DNA of 64,000 nucleotides from Escarpia spicata (GCA_963995525.1 OZ023213.1:15858033-15922032); one strand, 5' to 3'; numbered from the stretch's first letter, positions 10,439 to 21,950 are shown. Notes: generated by a model from the letters alone, not told the origin. Made by a program: numbers and translations.

Positions 10439-12830
10439 TGCCTCCAAAGAAGAAGTTCCGTGGAGGGCCACCTAGTAGTGGTACCCATGTTGGTATTGCA
10501 AGGCAACATATTCTGGATAATTTCTCAACTCTGCCAGACGCTGATGATGTTCGTAACGGACACATGCTATACTTGTTTATTACCTCGTGGGAGTGTAGTT
10601 GAGCCAAGACAGAGAGAGAATTGCACACAAATGTATATCAATCTATGCTGAACAAGGCTCAAATACCTTAAATAATGCAATTAAGAGAACTGTGTCACAA
10701 ACTATAGACAATAAGTTCAAAAAACTTAGTGATTCAAATTAATTTATCACATTTTCATCCACATGCAATCAGAAGTTCGACTTGCACATTGACATTTCTC
10801 AGGAAATCCAACAAAGTACCAGCCATACTAGCACTGATGAACAGCCCACAGATGATGAACCAACAACTGACCCTGTGGCTATGCCACTCGGTAGGTCTTC
10901 TATGAAAACCAGACAGACAGCAAAATGCTTTTTATGTGCCAGATACTGTAGAACTCTAAAAACCGTGAAACCAAAAAAAGTCCAGATGCAGGGGATCAAT
11001 TTCAATCGCTAAAAAATCTCCTGGCCAAACAAAAACGAAAGCATCAGTTAAGATCTTGAACCAAAAAGAAAAGAGAAAACAGAATCAAATGTCGAAGATG
11101 AAGACCACTCTTGACGTTTCCTATGCCACACAAGTAGCTACAAGCACTGCGAAATAGTATGCCAGTTAAAAAATACAAACGAATGTTGAAATACTACCAG
11201 AAGAAGACAGGGATATCCTTCTCGATGAATGCGGATGCAAAAGTTGAATAGCAAATTGTTGAATTAAAACAGAAGATTGCTCAAAAGGAGGAGGAGATTA
11301 TTCAACTCCAATTTGATAAGACTCGTTTGGTGGAGAGGGTGCACAAGATAGAAATGAAAACTACAAAGTCAGGGAAGAGATATAGTGCAGAACTTGGAAT
11401 GATGGTATATGATGGTATATGATGGTATTGTTTCCCAGGTGCCTAAAAACAAATTGCCACAGTTACTAAGTTTGTCCGCTATGAGGTGTATTACTCTTAC
11501 AGATGTGCCACATCGGACTACAGATGTGCCACATCGGACTACAGATGTGCTACTCGGACTTCATCGAAGCAATGACACGAGAACTAGGTGCAATAAGTGA
11601 CCTACAAACTGCAGAAGCAATATTGGACTGCAAAGACTGTATTCTTGGTTTCGACGCGACTACCCAAGAAGGGATGCACTTGAACCGTATTTACATTACA
11701 ACGGAAACACGTTGCTACGCAGTTGCTGCCGATCAACATCCAGGGGGCACAGCGGATGATTATCAGGTGCATGTGATTATGTGGATGATCTTGCAAGTGT
11801 GCAATGAAACACATGACAACACTACATGGAAAAAAATAATTCGAAACATTTCAAACACTCTTAGTGATCGTTTTGCTTCAAACCATGCGTCAATACAACT
11901 GTTTAATGCAGCTTGTGATAAATCATTAAACGAGTTGAACTGCCACCTGTATCCATTGGATTCTATCGCAACGATAGCAATGTCTGCATTAAAGCAGTGC
12001 AAAAGAGGTGCTTTGTTTCAATCCATGGACATGTTGAAACGCAGATGTTGGGCCTATTAGGCAAACTTATCACAGGACCGCTGCTAAAGATCAAGTTGAC
12101 CACGTTGAGGGATACTGATTGAGAAAAACCTTGTGCAAAGGCTTATGGTCCAGAAGGATTCATCAAAGACAGTACAAGAAGTACTTTGAGGTGAAAATAA
12201 TTAACCAACTGAGGGCAGAGACAAGGTCTGCGAGGAGCCACAACATGGATGGTGAAGAGATTGTGGCCATGTTCAATGCAGCACAGAAAAAAAACATCAC
12301 TTGCCACCATTTGTTACCATTCTTGCAAAATGAGGGCGCAAAAAACAAAACGGTTGACTACTGAGATAGCTTGGATAAGGAGAAGAGGCAGAACATTTTG
12401 AAGAACGTTGTGTCGCTTGGAGCAAAGCAGACGAAAGAGGAAAATCAAACAGAAAGATCTAAGGGAGTTGTTGAAGAGACAGTGTGCAAAGCATCAGGCT
12501 AGAGAGACAGCAGATAGAAAGAAGCTGGAAAAGAGGCTGAAATCTGTACCAGTCAATAAACTAATGAAAGAATTACCAGACCTTTTTGAAAGGAAGCATG
12601 AACAACTCCAGGAACTCTTGGAAGGGAAATCTGTGGAAAACTATATATATATATGTCATGTTTGGTTTGAATATGGAAAGCAGACTGTACAACTGCAAGA
12701 TCGAAAAGATGAAAGCCAAGGGAAAGTAGTGTGGTGTTGGATACTGGCCTCAAAACGAGACTTACGATGACGCCACATATGTCTGTTTTCGGGTTAGCAG
12801 CATATTTGATTATGGATGACCTGACCATAT
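10439..12830 (+). pseudogene. decayed long ORF of an invertebrate repeat family (possible transposase)
   Basis: A once-long plus-strand coding region is visible as successive fragments in different frames. It starts near 10439 with a lysine-rich N-terminus (MPPKKKFRGGPPSS) and passes a Lys/Glu coiled-coil-like part (about 11000-11370). The best preserved block is 11560-12057, with CILGFDATTQEG, DYQVHVIMWM, ISNTLSDRFASNHA and LNELNCHLYPLDSIA. A charged tail with IYICHVWFEYGKQTV (12640-12690) ends near 12830. I recall this block order from uncharacterised multi-copy proteins in invertebrate genomes. Asp residues in FDATT and LSDR could belong to an RNase-H-fold catalytic site, but I cannot assign a superfamily. 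Frame breaks occur near 10600, 11010, 12058, 12360 and 12745. There is also a local 18-bp triplication near 11500-11550. Confidence 0.5.
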
Positions 12831-13730
12831 ATCATCCATTTTTTCTCAACTGTAAGTGAGGGTATTCTGTAGCACTATTTTGATTGCAATTAATCTGTTG
12901 TATGATCAATACTCTGCTGGATCAGTATTACTGGTTCACTCTAGGCCCCCCTTCATGGTACATTGTATGTCATTACACTGTGCTGTTTGTGCCTTAGTGT
13001 CCTGCAGTGTCTATGAAGTAGCTCCACAGTGGCTGTGTTATAACTTGTAATGCCGGCGCCAGACGTCTAGTCATAGTAACGCCATTGTTCTTCTTCTTTT
13101 ATCTGGATTATTATTTACCTTAAGGACTGAATGCTCATGATAAAAGAGTGCACGTGTAAACAAATCTTAGGAATTATAGGCATAACTGTAACTTTATAAT
13201 AATCTGTTGCAATATATACGTGTTTAATTGAATAATTATAATCTGTGATAGAATCCTTACCATTTTATAATGTTTACCATTTTATAACGTATTGACACAG
13301 ACCCTATATATTGATTGTTTCCAGTACTACTTGTATGATAAACATTCTCCTCCTGTGGTTTACTTGTCTATGTGTATGTGATCTATCACTTTATCACACG
13401 TCTACAACAAAAGCTGCCCCATATATGTAACTGAGCACATGTATGATTCAAGCTTTCTCAGGGTTTATAAAATATTGCTTTTATATTATAGGTGTCATTT
13501 GAGAATTGGTCATTTCCTAGATTTCAATACAGACCTATTTACAGTGCGATACAGAAACACTAATTAAAAGTCTTGATCCGTATCGCCCTGCTCAGACAGC
13601 CAATAAGCAGGCTCCCCAACAGTGTCTAAGCCAATGAGAAACAGACATATCATGTTGTCATGGCAACATGCTCCTAACATGAGGTCAGATACAGAGCAGA
13701 TCCAAATCATTCTCAGTGTGACACCCAACA
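12831..13730. other. non-coding DNA upstream of the Crypton-like gene
   Basis: No gene is recognised. The sequence is AT-rich, and the last 150 bp before the ATG at 13733 are somewhat GC-richer and could contain a promoter, but no clear core element is seen. Confidence 0.35.
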
Positions 13731-13732
13731 AA

Positions 13733-14205
13733 ATGGCCGCTGAAAGGGTGATTGCATCTCTTGCTGGTCGTATTTTGAGCTTGGAAAGATATAAAGAGGT
13801 AACTGACAGCGAAACACATGTTTTATTGAAGCACAAAAAAATAAAAACACTTGGAGAAAAACGGATGGAGATGTGAAGCTGTTCACAGATTGGTTGCTTC
13901 AAGGCAAAAATGAAAACAGGAATCCGGAGGTCATTCCAGAGCCAGAATTAGACAAATATCTGGCAATATTTGTTCTATCAATCAAAAAAAGCAATGGAGA
14001 GGATTATGAGGCAGACACCTTGGTGTCAAAATATAACAGTGGCGGCAAAAATAAAATAAAATTAAAGCATGATGCAGCATTTACACACAGTCGGGATTTG
14101 TTGTAAAAAACTCAGTCACCGGAAAGGGTACAAGATCGAAGAAAGCTGAAGCCTTTACACCAGAGGAAATATCACAGATGAAGGACAGCAAGGAACTGTC
14201 TACAG
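13733..14205 (+). pseudogene. Crypton-type tyrosine recombinase, N-terminal exon, frameshifted
   Basis: From the ATG at 13733 (context ACAAAATGG) the protein has a short N-terminus. It then has the signature stretch KLFTDWLLQGKNENRNPEVI, followed by PEPELDKYLAIFVLSIKK and NGEDYEADTL. This is the pattern of the N-terminal SAM-like/core-binding part of Crypton-derived proteins (the DUF3504/KIAA1958/ZMYM group). The frame breaks in an A-run near 13855 and again near 14100, after which SVTGKGTRSKKAEAFTPEEI resumes in another frame. The exon appears to end at 14205, where CTACAG is followed by GTGTGT. Two further blocks of the same gene lie at 15041-15320 and 15463-15690. As it stands the gene cannot make a full protein. 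Confidence 0.7.
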
Positions 14206-14468
14206 GTGTGTATGGTTCTTTACATGTTATTTTTTTTCTTCAGAATTATGTAACCAGCTTGTAAATCAGTGCGAAGGTCATGTTTTGATTCATGAGTGTT
14301 TGACAGGTGCGGCCTGGACCGATATTGGCCCGGTGCCAACCAACCTCTGCGTTATTTCTGTCTACGCTGAAATAAAAAATATTGATATATTTCATCACCT
14401 TTTCTCTGCATAAAGACACGTCTCCATTAAATACCTTATTAAATTAGTATCCATGCCTCTTTTAGTCA

Positions 14469-14806
14469 ATGATCCACACTATAAAGTTATGCCGATTGTT
14501 GAAGGTACTGTATAGCGACAGTGAGAGCTGTATCCGCCTCGGTAATGATTCCTCAGATCTTTTCTCCATTGACTCCGGTGTACGTCAAGGCTGTGTGGTT
14601 GCCCCTGACTCCGGTGTAGGACAAGACTGTGTGGTTGCCCCTGACTCCGGTGCACGTCAAGGCTGTGTGGTTGCCCCTGACTCCGGTGTACGACAAGGCT
14701 GTGTGGTTGCCCCTGACTCCGGTGTACGACAAGGCTGTGTGGTTGCCTCTGACTCCGGTGTACGTCAAGTATTTGTGAGATTGTTATTACTGAATTCTAT
14801 ATAAAT
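14469..14806 (+). pseudogene. LINE reverse-transcriptase fragment with internal 36-bp repeat
   Basis: The frame begins LLKVLYSDSESCIRLGNDSS and continues into SGVRQGCVVAP. These are the adjoining RT motifs upstream of the catalytic YADD in non-LTR retrotransposons, where the usual form is SGVRQGCVLSP. Instead of proceeding to the next motif, the segment DSGVRQGCVVAP is repeated about six times in frame. The remnant lies inside the intron between Crypton blocks. No YADD motif follows. Confidence 0.7.
14571..14770 (+). repeat. 36-bp minisatellite derived from an RT motif
   Basis: Just over five tandem 36-bp units of the type GACTCCGGTGTACGTCAAGG plus CTGTGTGGTTGCCCCT are present. Variants at the GTACGTCAAG/GTACGACAAG position and in GTAGGACAAG distinguish units. 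Because 36 is a multiple of three, each unit encodes the same 12 residues. Confidence 0.9.
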
Positions 14807-15040
14807 ACATGAATAAGTCATTCTCAACTGTACAAGCGCCATCTGGTTTTGTTTAAAGCTAAGTGACCTAGAGACGAGTGCATTTTGGGAATAGGGGAGA
14901 CAGCTTAGTCTGTTTTACTTTAGTAAAGAGGTGCTTGGGTTGTATGGCCGAACGTATTTCGTGCGCTTTTATTTGGGATGGATATTACACGGTTGCTTGT
15001 GTCGGCTTCTGATTTGATAATATTTAAAAAATAATTTAAG

Positions 15041-15320
15041 GAACATTTTAAAGATGGTGTGTGTCTCTTTCATTCGGAAACGCCACTCTCGCTACTGAAA
15101 TCCATGTGGTTTGTAATGACCATGACCATGTTTCTGGGCCTGAGACTGAGAGGCAGAGACGAACATGTGGAGATGTTATGGGGAGACCTGGAGTTGAAGC
15201 AATCTGCAGACAGAAGGAACTACGTTGAATTTACTGAGAGGACAACCAAAACCAGGACGCGAACCAGCACCAACGACAGGAGGGCTTATAATCCCAAGAT
15301 GTTTCAGCCTCCCATTCAGG
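15041..15320 (+). pseudogene. Crypton-type recombinase, middle exon with Arg I motif
   Basis: This block encodes HFKDGVCLFHSETPLSLLKS and then GLRLRGRDEHVEMLWGDLEL, with EFTERTTKTRTRTS and YNPKMFQPP following. In Crypton-derived recombinases the GxRGRxEH segment carries the first catalytic arginine, and FxERxTKTR plus PKMF are recurring landmarks. A splice-acceptor-like TTTAAG precedes 15041. The 3' boundary is uncertain: ATTCAG|GCATGC near 15321 could be a GC donor, but the phase does not fit the next block cleanly, which is further evidence of decay. Confidence 0.7.
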
Positions 15321-15359
15321 CATGCTTCCATGTTATAGCAAGATAAACAAATGATAACA

Positions 15360-15455
15360 TTGTATCATTCAAAGCAATAATACTACTAATAATAATAATA
15401 ATAATGACGATGATAATAGTAATAACAGTAATATTAATAATAACAATAACGATTT
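15360..15455 (+). repeat. (AAT)n-rich imperfect microsatellite
   Basis: Runs of AATAATAAT interrupted by ACT, GAC and AGT triplets fill the short gap between the middle and third Crypton blocks. The following TTTCTTGCAG at 15453-15462 is a good splice acceptor. Confidence 0.75.
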
Positions 15456-15462
15456 CTTGCAG

Positions 15463-15697
15463 ATGATCCCGTATGTCCCGTTAGGGTGTACAAGGAATGT
15501 AGGAGAACGAGACCCATGGAGGCTTTGGTTCCTGGAAGCAGGGTGTATTTGGCACTGAACTCCAAGTGGAAGCAGACGACGGGCTTATGGTACAAACAGG
15601 TACCGATGGACAAAAACAGACAGGGCTTACTCTGCAGATCAATGTGTGAACGAGCAGGGCTGACTGCGAGGCATACCAATCACAGTTTCGAATCTGC
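15463..15697 (+). pseudogene. Crypton-type recombinase, C-terminal catalytic exon cut off by a tandem array
   Basis: After the acceptor TTTCTTGCAG the frame reads DPVCPVRVYKECRRTRPMEA, then FYLALN-like VYLALNSKWK, LWYKQVPMDKNR and ERAGLTARHTNHSF. CPVxxYK, the YLALN block, WYKxxPM and TNHS are the ordered landmarks of the catalytic domain in Crypton/KIAA1958-like proteins. The family normally continues after TNHS with the second catalytic arginine and, further on, the nucleophilic tyrosine. Here the sequence passes directly into ESAPHTAHHT and the 12-bp array, so both those residues are missing. The recombinase is therefore catalytically incomplete whatever the frame. Confidence 0.75.
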
Positions 15698-15699
15698 TC

Positions 15700-17670
15700 C
15701 CCATACTGCTCACCACACTGCTCACCACACTGCTCACCACACTGCTCACCACACTGCTCCCCACACTGCTCACCACACTGCTCCCCACACTGCTCACCAC
15801 ACTGTTCCCCATACAGCTCCCCACACTGCTCACCACACTGCTCCCCACACTGCTCCCCACACTGCTCCCCACACAGCTCCCCACACTGCTCCCCACACTG
15901 CTCACCACACTGCGCCCCACACAGCTTCCCACACTGCTCCCCACACAGCTCCCCACACTGCTCCCCACACAGCTCCCCACACAGCTCCCCACACTGCTCC
16001 CCACACTGCTCCCCACACTGCTCCCCACACTGCTCCCCACACAGCTCCCCACACAGCTCCCCACACTGCTCCCCACACTGCTCACCACACTGCTCCCCAC
16101 ACTGCTCCCCACACAGCTCCCCATACAGCTCCCCACACTGCTCCCCACACTGCTCCCCACACAGCTCCCCACACTGCTCCCCACACTGCTCCCCACACTG
16201 CTCCCCACACTGCTCCCCACACAGCTCCCCCACTGCTCACCACACTGCTCCCCACACAGCTCCCCACACAGCTCCCCACACTGCTCCCCACACTGCTCCC
16301 CACACTGCTCCCCACACAGCTCACCACACTGCTCCCCACACTGCTTCCCACACAGCTCCCCATACAGCTCCCCACACTGCTCCCCACACTGCTCCCCACA
16401 CTGCTCCCCACACAGCTCACCACACTGCTCCCCCACTGCTCCCCACACTGCTCCCCACACTGCTCCCCACACTGCTCCCCACACTGCTCCCCACACAGCT
16501 CCCCCACTGCTCACCACACTGCTCCCCACACAGCTCCCCACACTGCTCCCCACACTGCTCCCCACACAGCTCCCCCACTGCTCACCACACTGCTCACCAC
16601 ACAGCTCCCCACACTGCTCCCCACACTGCTCACCACACTGCTCCCCATACAGCTCCCCACACTGCTCCCCACACTGCTCCCCACACTGCTCCCCACACTG
16701 CTCCCCATACAGCTCCCCACACTGCTCCCCACACTGCTCACCACACTGCTCCCCACACTGCTCCCCACACTGCTCACCACACAGCTCCCCACACTGCTCC
16801 CCACACTGCTCACCACACTGCTCCCCATACAGCTCCCCACACTGCTCCCCACACTGCTCCCCACACTGCTCCCCACACTGCTCCCCATACAGCTCCCCAC
16901 ACTGCTCCCCACACTGCTCCCCACACTGCTCCCCACACTGCTCCCCACACTGCTCCCCATACAGCTCCCCACACTGCTCCCCACACTGCTCCCCACACAG
17001 CTCCCCACACTGCTCCCCACACTGCTCCCCACACTGCTCCCCATACAGCTCCCCATACAGCTCCCCACACTGCTCACCACACTGCTCACCACACTGCTCC
17101 CCACACTGCTCCCCATACAGCTCCCCACACTGCTCCCCACACTGCTCCCCATACAGCTCCCCTTACAGCTCCCCACACTGCTCCCCACACTGCTCCCCAA
17201 ACAGCTCCCCACACTGTTCACCACACTGCTCCCCACACTGCTCCCCATACAGCTCCCCACACTGCTCCCCACACTGCTCCCCATACAGCTCCCCACACTG
17301 CTCCCCACACTGCTCCCCATACAGCTCCCCACACTGCTCCCCACACTGCTCCCCACACTGCTCCCCACACTGCTCCCCACACTGCTCCCCATACAGCTCC
17401 CCACACTGCTCCCCATACAGCTCCCCACACTGCTCCCCACACTGCTCCCCACACAGCTCCCCACACAGCACCCCACACTGTTCCCCACACAGCTCCCCAC
17501 ACTGCTCCCCACACTGCTCCCCACACTGCTCCCCACACAGCTTCCCACACTGCTCCCCACACTGCTCCCCACACTGCTCACCACACTGCTCCCCACACTG
17601 CTCCCCACACTGCTGCCCACACTGCTCCCCACACTGCTCCCCACACTGCTCCCCACACTGCTCCCCATAC
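15700..17670 (+). repeat. 12-bp minisatellite (CTGCTCCCCACA)n, ~164 units
   Basis: About 1.97 kb of the unit CTGCTCCCCACA with variants CAGCTCCCCACA, CTGCTCACCACA and CAGCTCCCCATA. The unit is four codons long, so long frames run through it (for example repeated HTAP) on both strands; these are consequences of periodicity. Single-base losses such as GCTCCCCCACTG near 16230, 16430, 16500 and 16570 shift the frame inside the array. The array sits exactly where the recombinase catalytic C-terminus should be. Confidence 0.95.
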
Positions 17671-17938
17671 TGCTGCAATCACTTCACCTCCTACCACCGA
17701 CCCTCAACCAACTCTGGCTACTGAAGCTACACCATCTGCACATAACTGCGTCACCACAAGCACACAGTCAGTGGACCTGATGGACATTATTAATTATGGT
17801 GTTGTCTTGGACTTTGCCAATGACCCATTCATGGATCTTTTGACTTCTCCCACAAATTTTATCCCTCGCTTTCCTGTTATACAGAACTGTACTTTTAAAG
17901 GAGCCGTTACCATACAGTTTGTTAATGGATCGAAATAA
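17660..17938 (+). pseudogene. C-terminal exon of the Crypton-type gene after the array
   Basis: In one frame the array runs into a Pro/Thr-rich linker (AAITSPPTTDPQPTLATEA), then SVDLMDIINYGVVLDFANDP, and ends with PVIQNCTFKGAVTIQF and stop TAA at 17936-17938. A closing block of the type xFxNCTFxGxVTIxF is familiar from the C-termini of Crypton-derived proteins. AATAAA at 18388-18393 could end the transcript. The same exon is present again, nearly identical, at 30160-30437 inside the Polinton. Confidence 0.55.
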
Positions 17939-18092
17939 GAACATTGTTTTTTATTAAAAGAACTTCTGTTGCCAAAATATATCATACAATATTTTTGATA
18001 TGATCTATGATATTGTTTGAACTGTTATTATTATCATTAAATGAATTAATTAATTTTAGGAAGCTTTTTGGTGTAGATATATAATAAATAAG

Positions 18093-18217
18093 TTATTACA
18101 CGTCTTGTTCTGTATCACGCCCTGTATCATGCCCCTCGTACCAGTATCAGCCTGAGTCCTGATACTGGTATATCGGGGCATGATACAGGACGTGATACAG
18201 AACAAGACGTGTAATAA
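18093..18217. repeat. 125-bp foldback hairpin, copy 1
   Basis: Two arms of about 58 bp, starting TTATTACACGTCTTG and ending as its inverse complement, pair with only a few mismatches around a loop near CCTGAGTC. The structure is too long and symmetric to be chance. It may be a foldback/MITE-type insertion or a functional end of the neighbouring Crypton-derived unit. A second copy is at 30592-30716. Confidence 0.85.
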
Positions 18218-19239
18218 TATACATATACATATCCAATTGTGCATGTGATATGAATATTATGTAATAACCTCGCTCTTAGTACATATCTTAACCTTGTATA
18301 CATACATATGTAAGTTAAACTTCTTACTCTATGCTTTTGCTCATTATATTAACAAGCCTAAAGGAAATTTTCTGTAACCCAACAGACAATAAAGTTATTG
18401 TATTGTATTGTATATTGCATCACACTGAACATGTGTGTGTGTCCGTGTGATGGTAGTGGTGGTGGTGGTGGTGATGGTGGTGGTGGTGGTGGTGGTGGTG
18501 GTGGTGGTGGTGGTGGTGGTGGTGATGATGAAGTGGTAACGCAGAATATATTCACTAAATGTTGTATACCAAACAGACTTGTTGTCAACTGATGATGACC
18601 ATTATATAATTTGAAATGGAGATGTGTCACTGCATATTGTACCACACTGAATGTTGCTGTGTGTGTTAACAGATGTGTTAACGAAGTGTATATTGACTGT
18701 ATTCACTCATTTTTGTATCACAGTCTTGTTATCAACTGATGGTGACCATTATGTAACTTGAAATTTACTATGTAGTTGTTTTATATACATGTATATATGT
18801 ACTTATTTTTACTACTGATGATACATAATATAATTTACATCAATGTCATCTTTGATTTAGTTTCTCTAGTTCAGTTTTGTATAACAAAGCCTGAGCTATA
18901 CATATTTATATGTTTTACTTGTATTATTATTTTATTTATTTACTATAATTTCTAATGACAATTGTCAACACTACTGAACAGGGTTCTACTTTAGATTTTA
19001 GTCTGATCTTTCAGGATGGCCAAAGTCCATATACTATGTCGGGTTACAGTCGTGGTGACCCATTTCTACATGGTAGGATATGAACAGCAAAATGTTAACA
19101 CACTGCATATTTTTTTTATAAAATGGAGACTGGTGATAAATGGAAGTACGAGAAACGTCAACAAGTTCACTATGAGGGGGCTCCTCTAGCTTGTCTGGAA
19201 ATAGCACCATCGACAAAAAATAATGTTATATCAAACTGG
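18218..19239. other. non-coding DNA with GGT microsatellite and a diverged direct repeat
   Basis: A GGT triplet run lies at about 18452-18525. The phrase CAACTGATGATGACCATTAT at 18587 recurs as CAACTGATGGTGACCATTAT at 18735, and ACCACACTGAA also recurs, so the two halves are an old ~150-240 bp direct duplication. No gene is recognised. Confidence 0.5.
18452..18525 (+). repeat. (GGT)n microsatellite
   Basis: About 24 GGT triplets with two GAT interruptions. A shorter version of the same microsatellite is present in the copy at 30945-30980. Confidence 0.9.
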
Positions 19240-19620
19240 ATAGACAAGTCACTTTGGTGACACAGAACTACAGACCTATTTCAAATGTGGCATTGCTCTT
19301 GAAAGTTACCAAACGTGTTGTAACAAGACAGTTAACTGTCCATGCCCAAGGCAATAAACAAGTTAACTGTACACGTGTCGGTCCAGTGAGTCCATTTATC
19401 TAAGAAATCACTCAACTGAAACAACCCTACTCAAAGTGCACAATAACTTCATCAGACTCACAGATTTGCATTGTGCTTCAAAGGTGCAAAGAGTCCAGAC
19501 TAGATTACACCATCAGGAAGGTTGGCCTGAATGATATTGTATATGCCAACGACACACAATTTGATACATGTATGTGGCTGTCTTTCGGAAACTGAGACAT
19601 GGGTGCAAATGAAATGAACT
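19240..19620 (+). pseudogene. CR1-like LINE reverse-transcriptase relic
   Basis: The plus strand encodes PISNVALLLKVTKRVVTRQL at about 19276-19340, the RT block containing YRPIS(N)L seen in CR1/L2 elements. After an internal deletion, YANDTQFDTCMWLS follows at about 19541-19580, corresponding to the catalytic YADDTQ block with the first Asp of the pair changed to Asn. Stops break the frame between them. It is unrelated in position to the LINE at 3232-4310 but of similar type. Confidence 0.65.
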
Positions 19621-21370
19621 TATTCAGGTGGCAGATCCAAGTAATAAGTGGTTAGTGGCCAACACACATGATCGATCATAGGCACCACACCTCAAGATGA
19701 TCATAAACAACAGAATCATAATCAATTTATTTTGACCTGTAAATACATGTACACATACGTACAATGTGTCATTTGAACCAAACTTGACATACTAGGGCTC
19801 AGAAGTTGACAGAGGATATTGCATCAGTCAGAAACACTGCATTCACACTAAGACTCAACCAACGAGGACGTACAACTGCAGGACACCTTGCAGCTGCTGC
19901 AAAGGCAACAAGAGTTCTCTGTGTTCACTTTTGACAATCCATATATCAGCCATGTTCAACTGTGGAAAGCTCAGCCATGAGAATAGATCGAATACGAATG
20001 AAGACCCCCAACAACTCCAGGAACAACAGTACAAGATGTCAAACTGACTATGTCGATCATTCAGTGCCTAATCACTGATAACTCAACACATGTATATCAA
20101 GTTTCACAAAAATCCACCATGAATGTCATAAATGACCTGTAACAGTTGAAAAAAGCAAACTCATATTTGAACGTCAATGCATATTGACAGAAAATGTCAT
20201 CTTCACATCATTTGGTTGACAAACATTTACAGATCACAGACAGAATGTGTTCAGAAACAATGATTTCATCACAGATCTATTTAAATATAAATCTACATTT
20301 CACGACGTCACAACGTGAAACAGGCAACAAGAGACTGAACATCAGATCAATGCTGTAAATGAGCTAACATCCGGTGTTTTCTTGTGTAAAACGTAAGAAT
20401 GCCACCTACCAGATACTGTTTATTGCTGCATGTAGGAACACATCGTTCTGAGCTGAAGGCTGAGTTGTTCAGCTGTAATGTCACATGTTCTTCCCTCAAT
20501 AGGTTCATACACGTAGACCTTTATCCAAGCCTGCTTCATGTTTTTTGCAACAACTCCTGAAAATTAAATTATATATCACTGCCAAGCTCAAAGCAATTCG
20601 CATGTTATCTCTGTTGATCTTGAAAACAGATGATTGCAACATTGACATTGTATTTTGACAATTGTGAGAATGGTCAATGTAAAGCCTATACTTGGCTATA
20701 GTATAGGCTAGCCATAGGCCTACAAATCAAAATGAAACACTTATTTGGATGTTAGTAAACATGCAAGTCAGACAGGTGTCGTGATATCTGAAAAAGGCAT
20801 TTTTTTCAGGTGAAAAAATAAATTGAGAAGACAGTCAAAGACAAATATATATAGTCCTAGACCTAGTCCTACCTACCAACTTCCCAAAGGGCTTCCTTGT
20901 CCACATGCCGCCTAGAGTTAATTCTCTGGGTGGCAATCTTGTTAAATCTTGTTAACTTCCCGTACTTGGCTGGACTGATTTGCGGAAACGCGCCGTGCGC
21001 CTTGTGGATGTATTATGTCAACATGCTATCTAACCTCATTTCATATGTCCACAAACATACACTGCATCACATATCATTTGAAGTACACAAAGTGCAGTTA
21101 ATATTATGAAATAGACAACAGTGCTTTCCAGTTGCCATACACGTATTCACGGTTCCGACGCCATCTTGACCTAGATCAGAGTTGCGAGTAAATAAATGCA
21201 CGTGGTTACAATAACAAAGCAAAACAAACTTATTTAAGATGGCGGATGCCCATATATGGTAGAACCGTGAATCCGTATATTGGTCATGCGGCAGAACGCC
21301 GCTCACTACTACGTGACAGGCCCTCACTAAACATGCATTGCGCTTCTAAAGTTCTATGCGACAACGATAA
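19621..21370. other. non-coding DNA, no gene recognised
   Basis: I find no supported gene or RNA. The stretch 19800-19960 may be further eroded LINE sequence, but no diagnostic block remains. Confidence 0.35.
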
Positions 21371-21376
21371 TACGGG

Positions 21377-21772
21377 TTTGACTAAAAGGCGCACCACCAC
21401 AAAATTGACGAACGACCATGCACGGTCATGTAATATAATGTGTTGGTAGATAGTTTGACCGGTGATGGTATATATATGGTTGGTGTGTGCATTATTAAAA
21501 ATTGTGAGTCTGTATTTCACCCAGGAGTTACACAGTTTAGCCTTAGGCATTTTATCCGATCTTCCGGACGAGCATTAGTCTTGGCACAGTAGCGCCACCT
21601 GGCGAATGGAACCGGCGAGTTACCACAAGCGAATTTTGTTACTCCAATACGAAGAACATGTCTGAAATTTGGCGCGCTGTACACACATACCTCCTACGTG
21701 CCACCAACAGTCCGCATTGTTACCAACACTACAAACATTTTGGTCGTGCGTGGTCGTGCGCCTTTTAGTCAT
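21377..21772. repeat. candidate MITE bounded by ~22-bp inverted repeats
   Basis: TGACTAAAAGGCGCACCACC at about 21377 is matched in inverse orientation by GGTCGTGCGCCTTTTAGTCA at about 21750, with one mismatch over 20 bp. The interior is 350 bp without coding capacity. No clear target duplication is seen, so this remains tentative. Confidence 0.4.
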
Positions 21773-21950
21773 ACCGCGATAATGCAGATACCGTGAGCAT
21801 ACGGCTACGCGTATTCTAGACATCCCAAGCCAAGGTTTCTAAAAATTGACGTTTCAATATAGTTTTTCATCTTCAGTATTACCGAAATATCATTTTTAAT
21901 AGCTGCCTTCACCTCAAAGCCATTTTACGTACCGAAAATAATATTAAACT

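Noticed and set aside
15486..17780. A 764-codon plus-strand frame dominated by repeated HTAP/LLPT residues, and long minus-strand frames of repeated CGEQ or VGSS
   Set aside because: These follow from a stop-free 12-bp periodic repeat with single-base slips. Only the first ~70 codons and the last exon resemble protein-coding sequence.
18093..18217. Hairpin as a bacterial-type transcription terminator or microRNA precursor
   Set aside because: The setting is eukaryotic and the arms are longer and more perfectly paired than typical microRNA precursors. A foldback repeat is more likely, though small-RNA data would decide.
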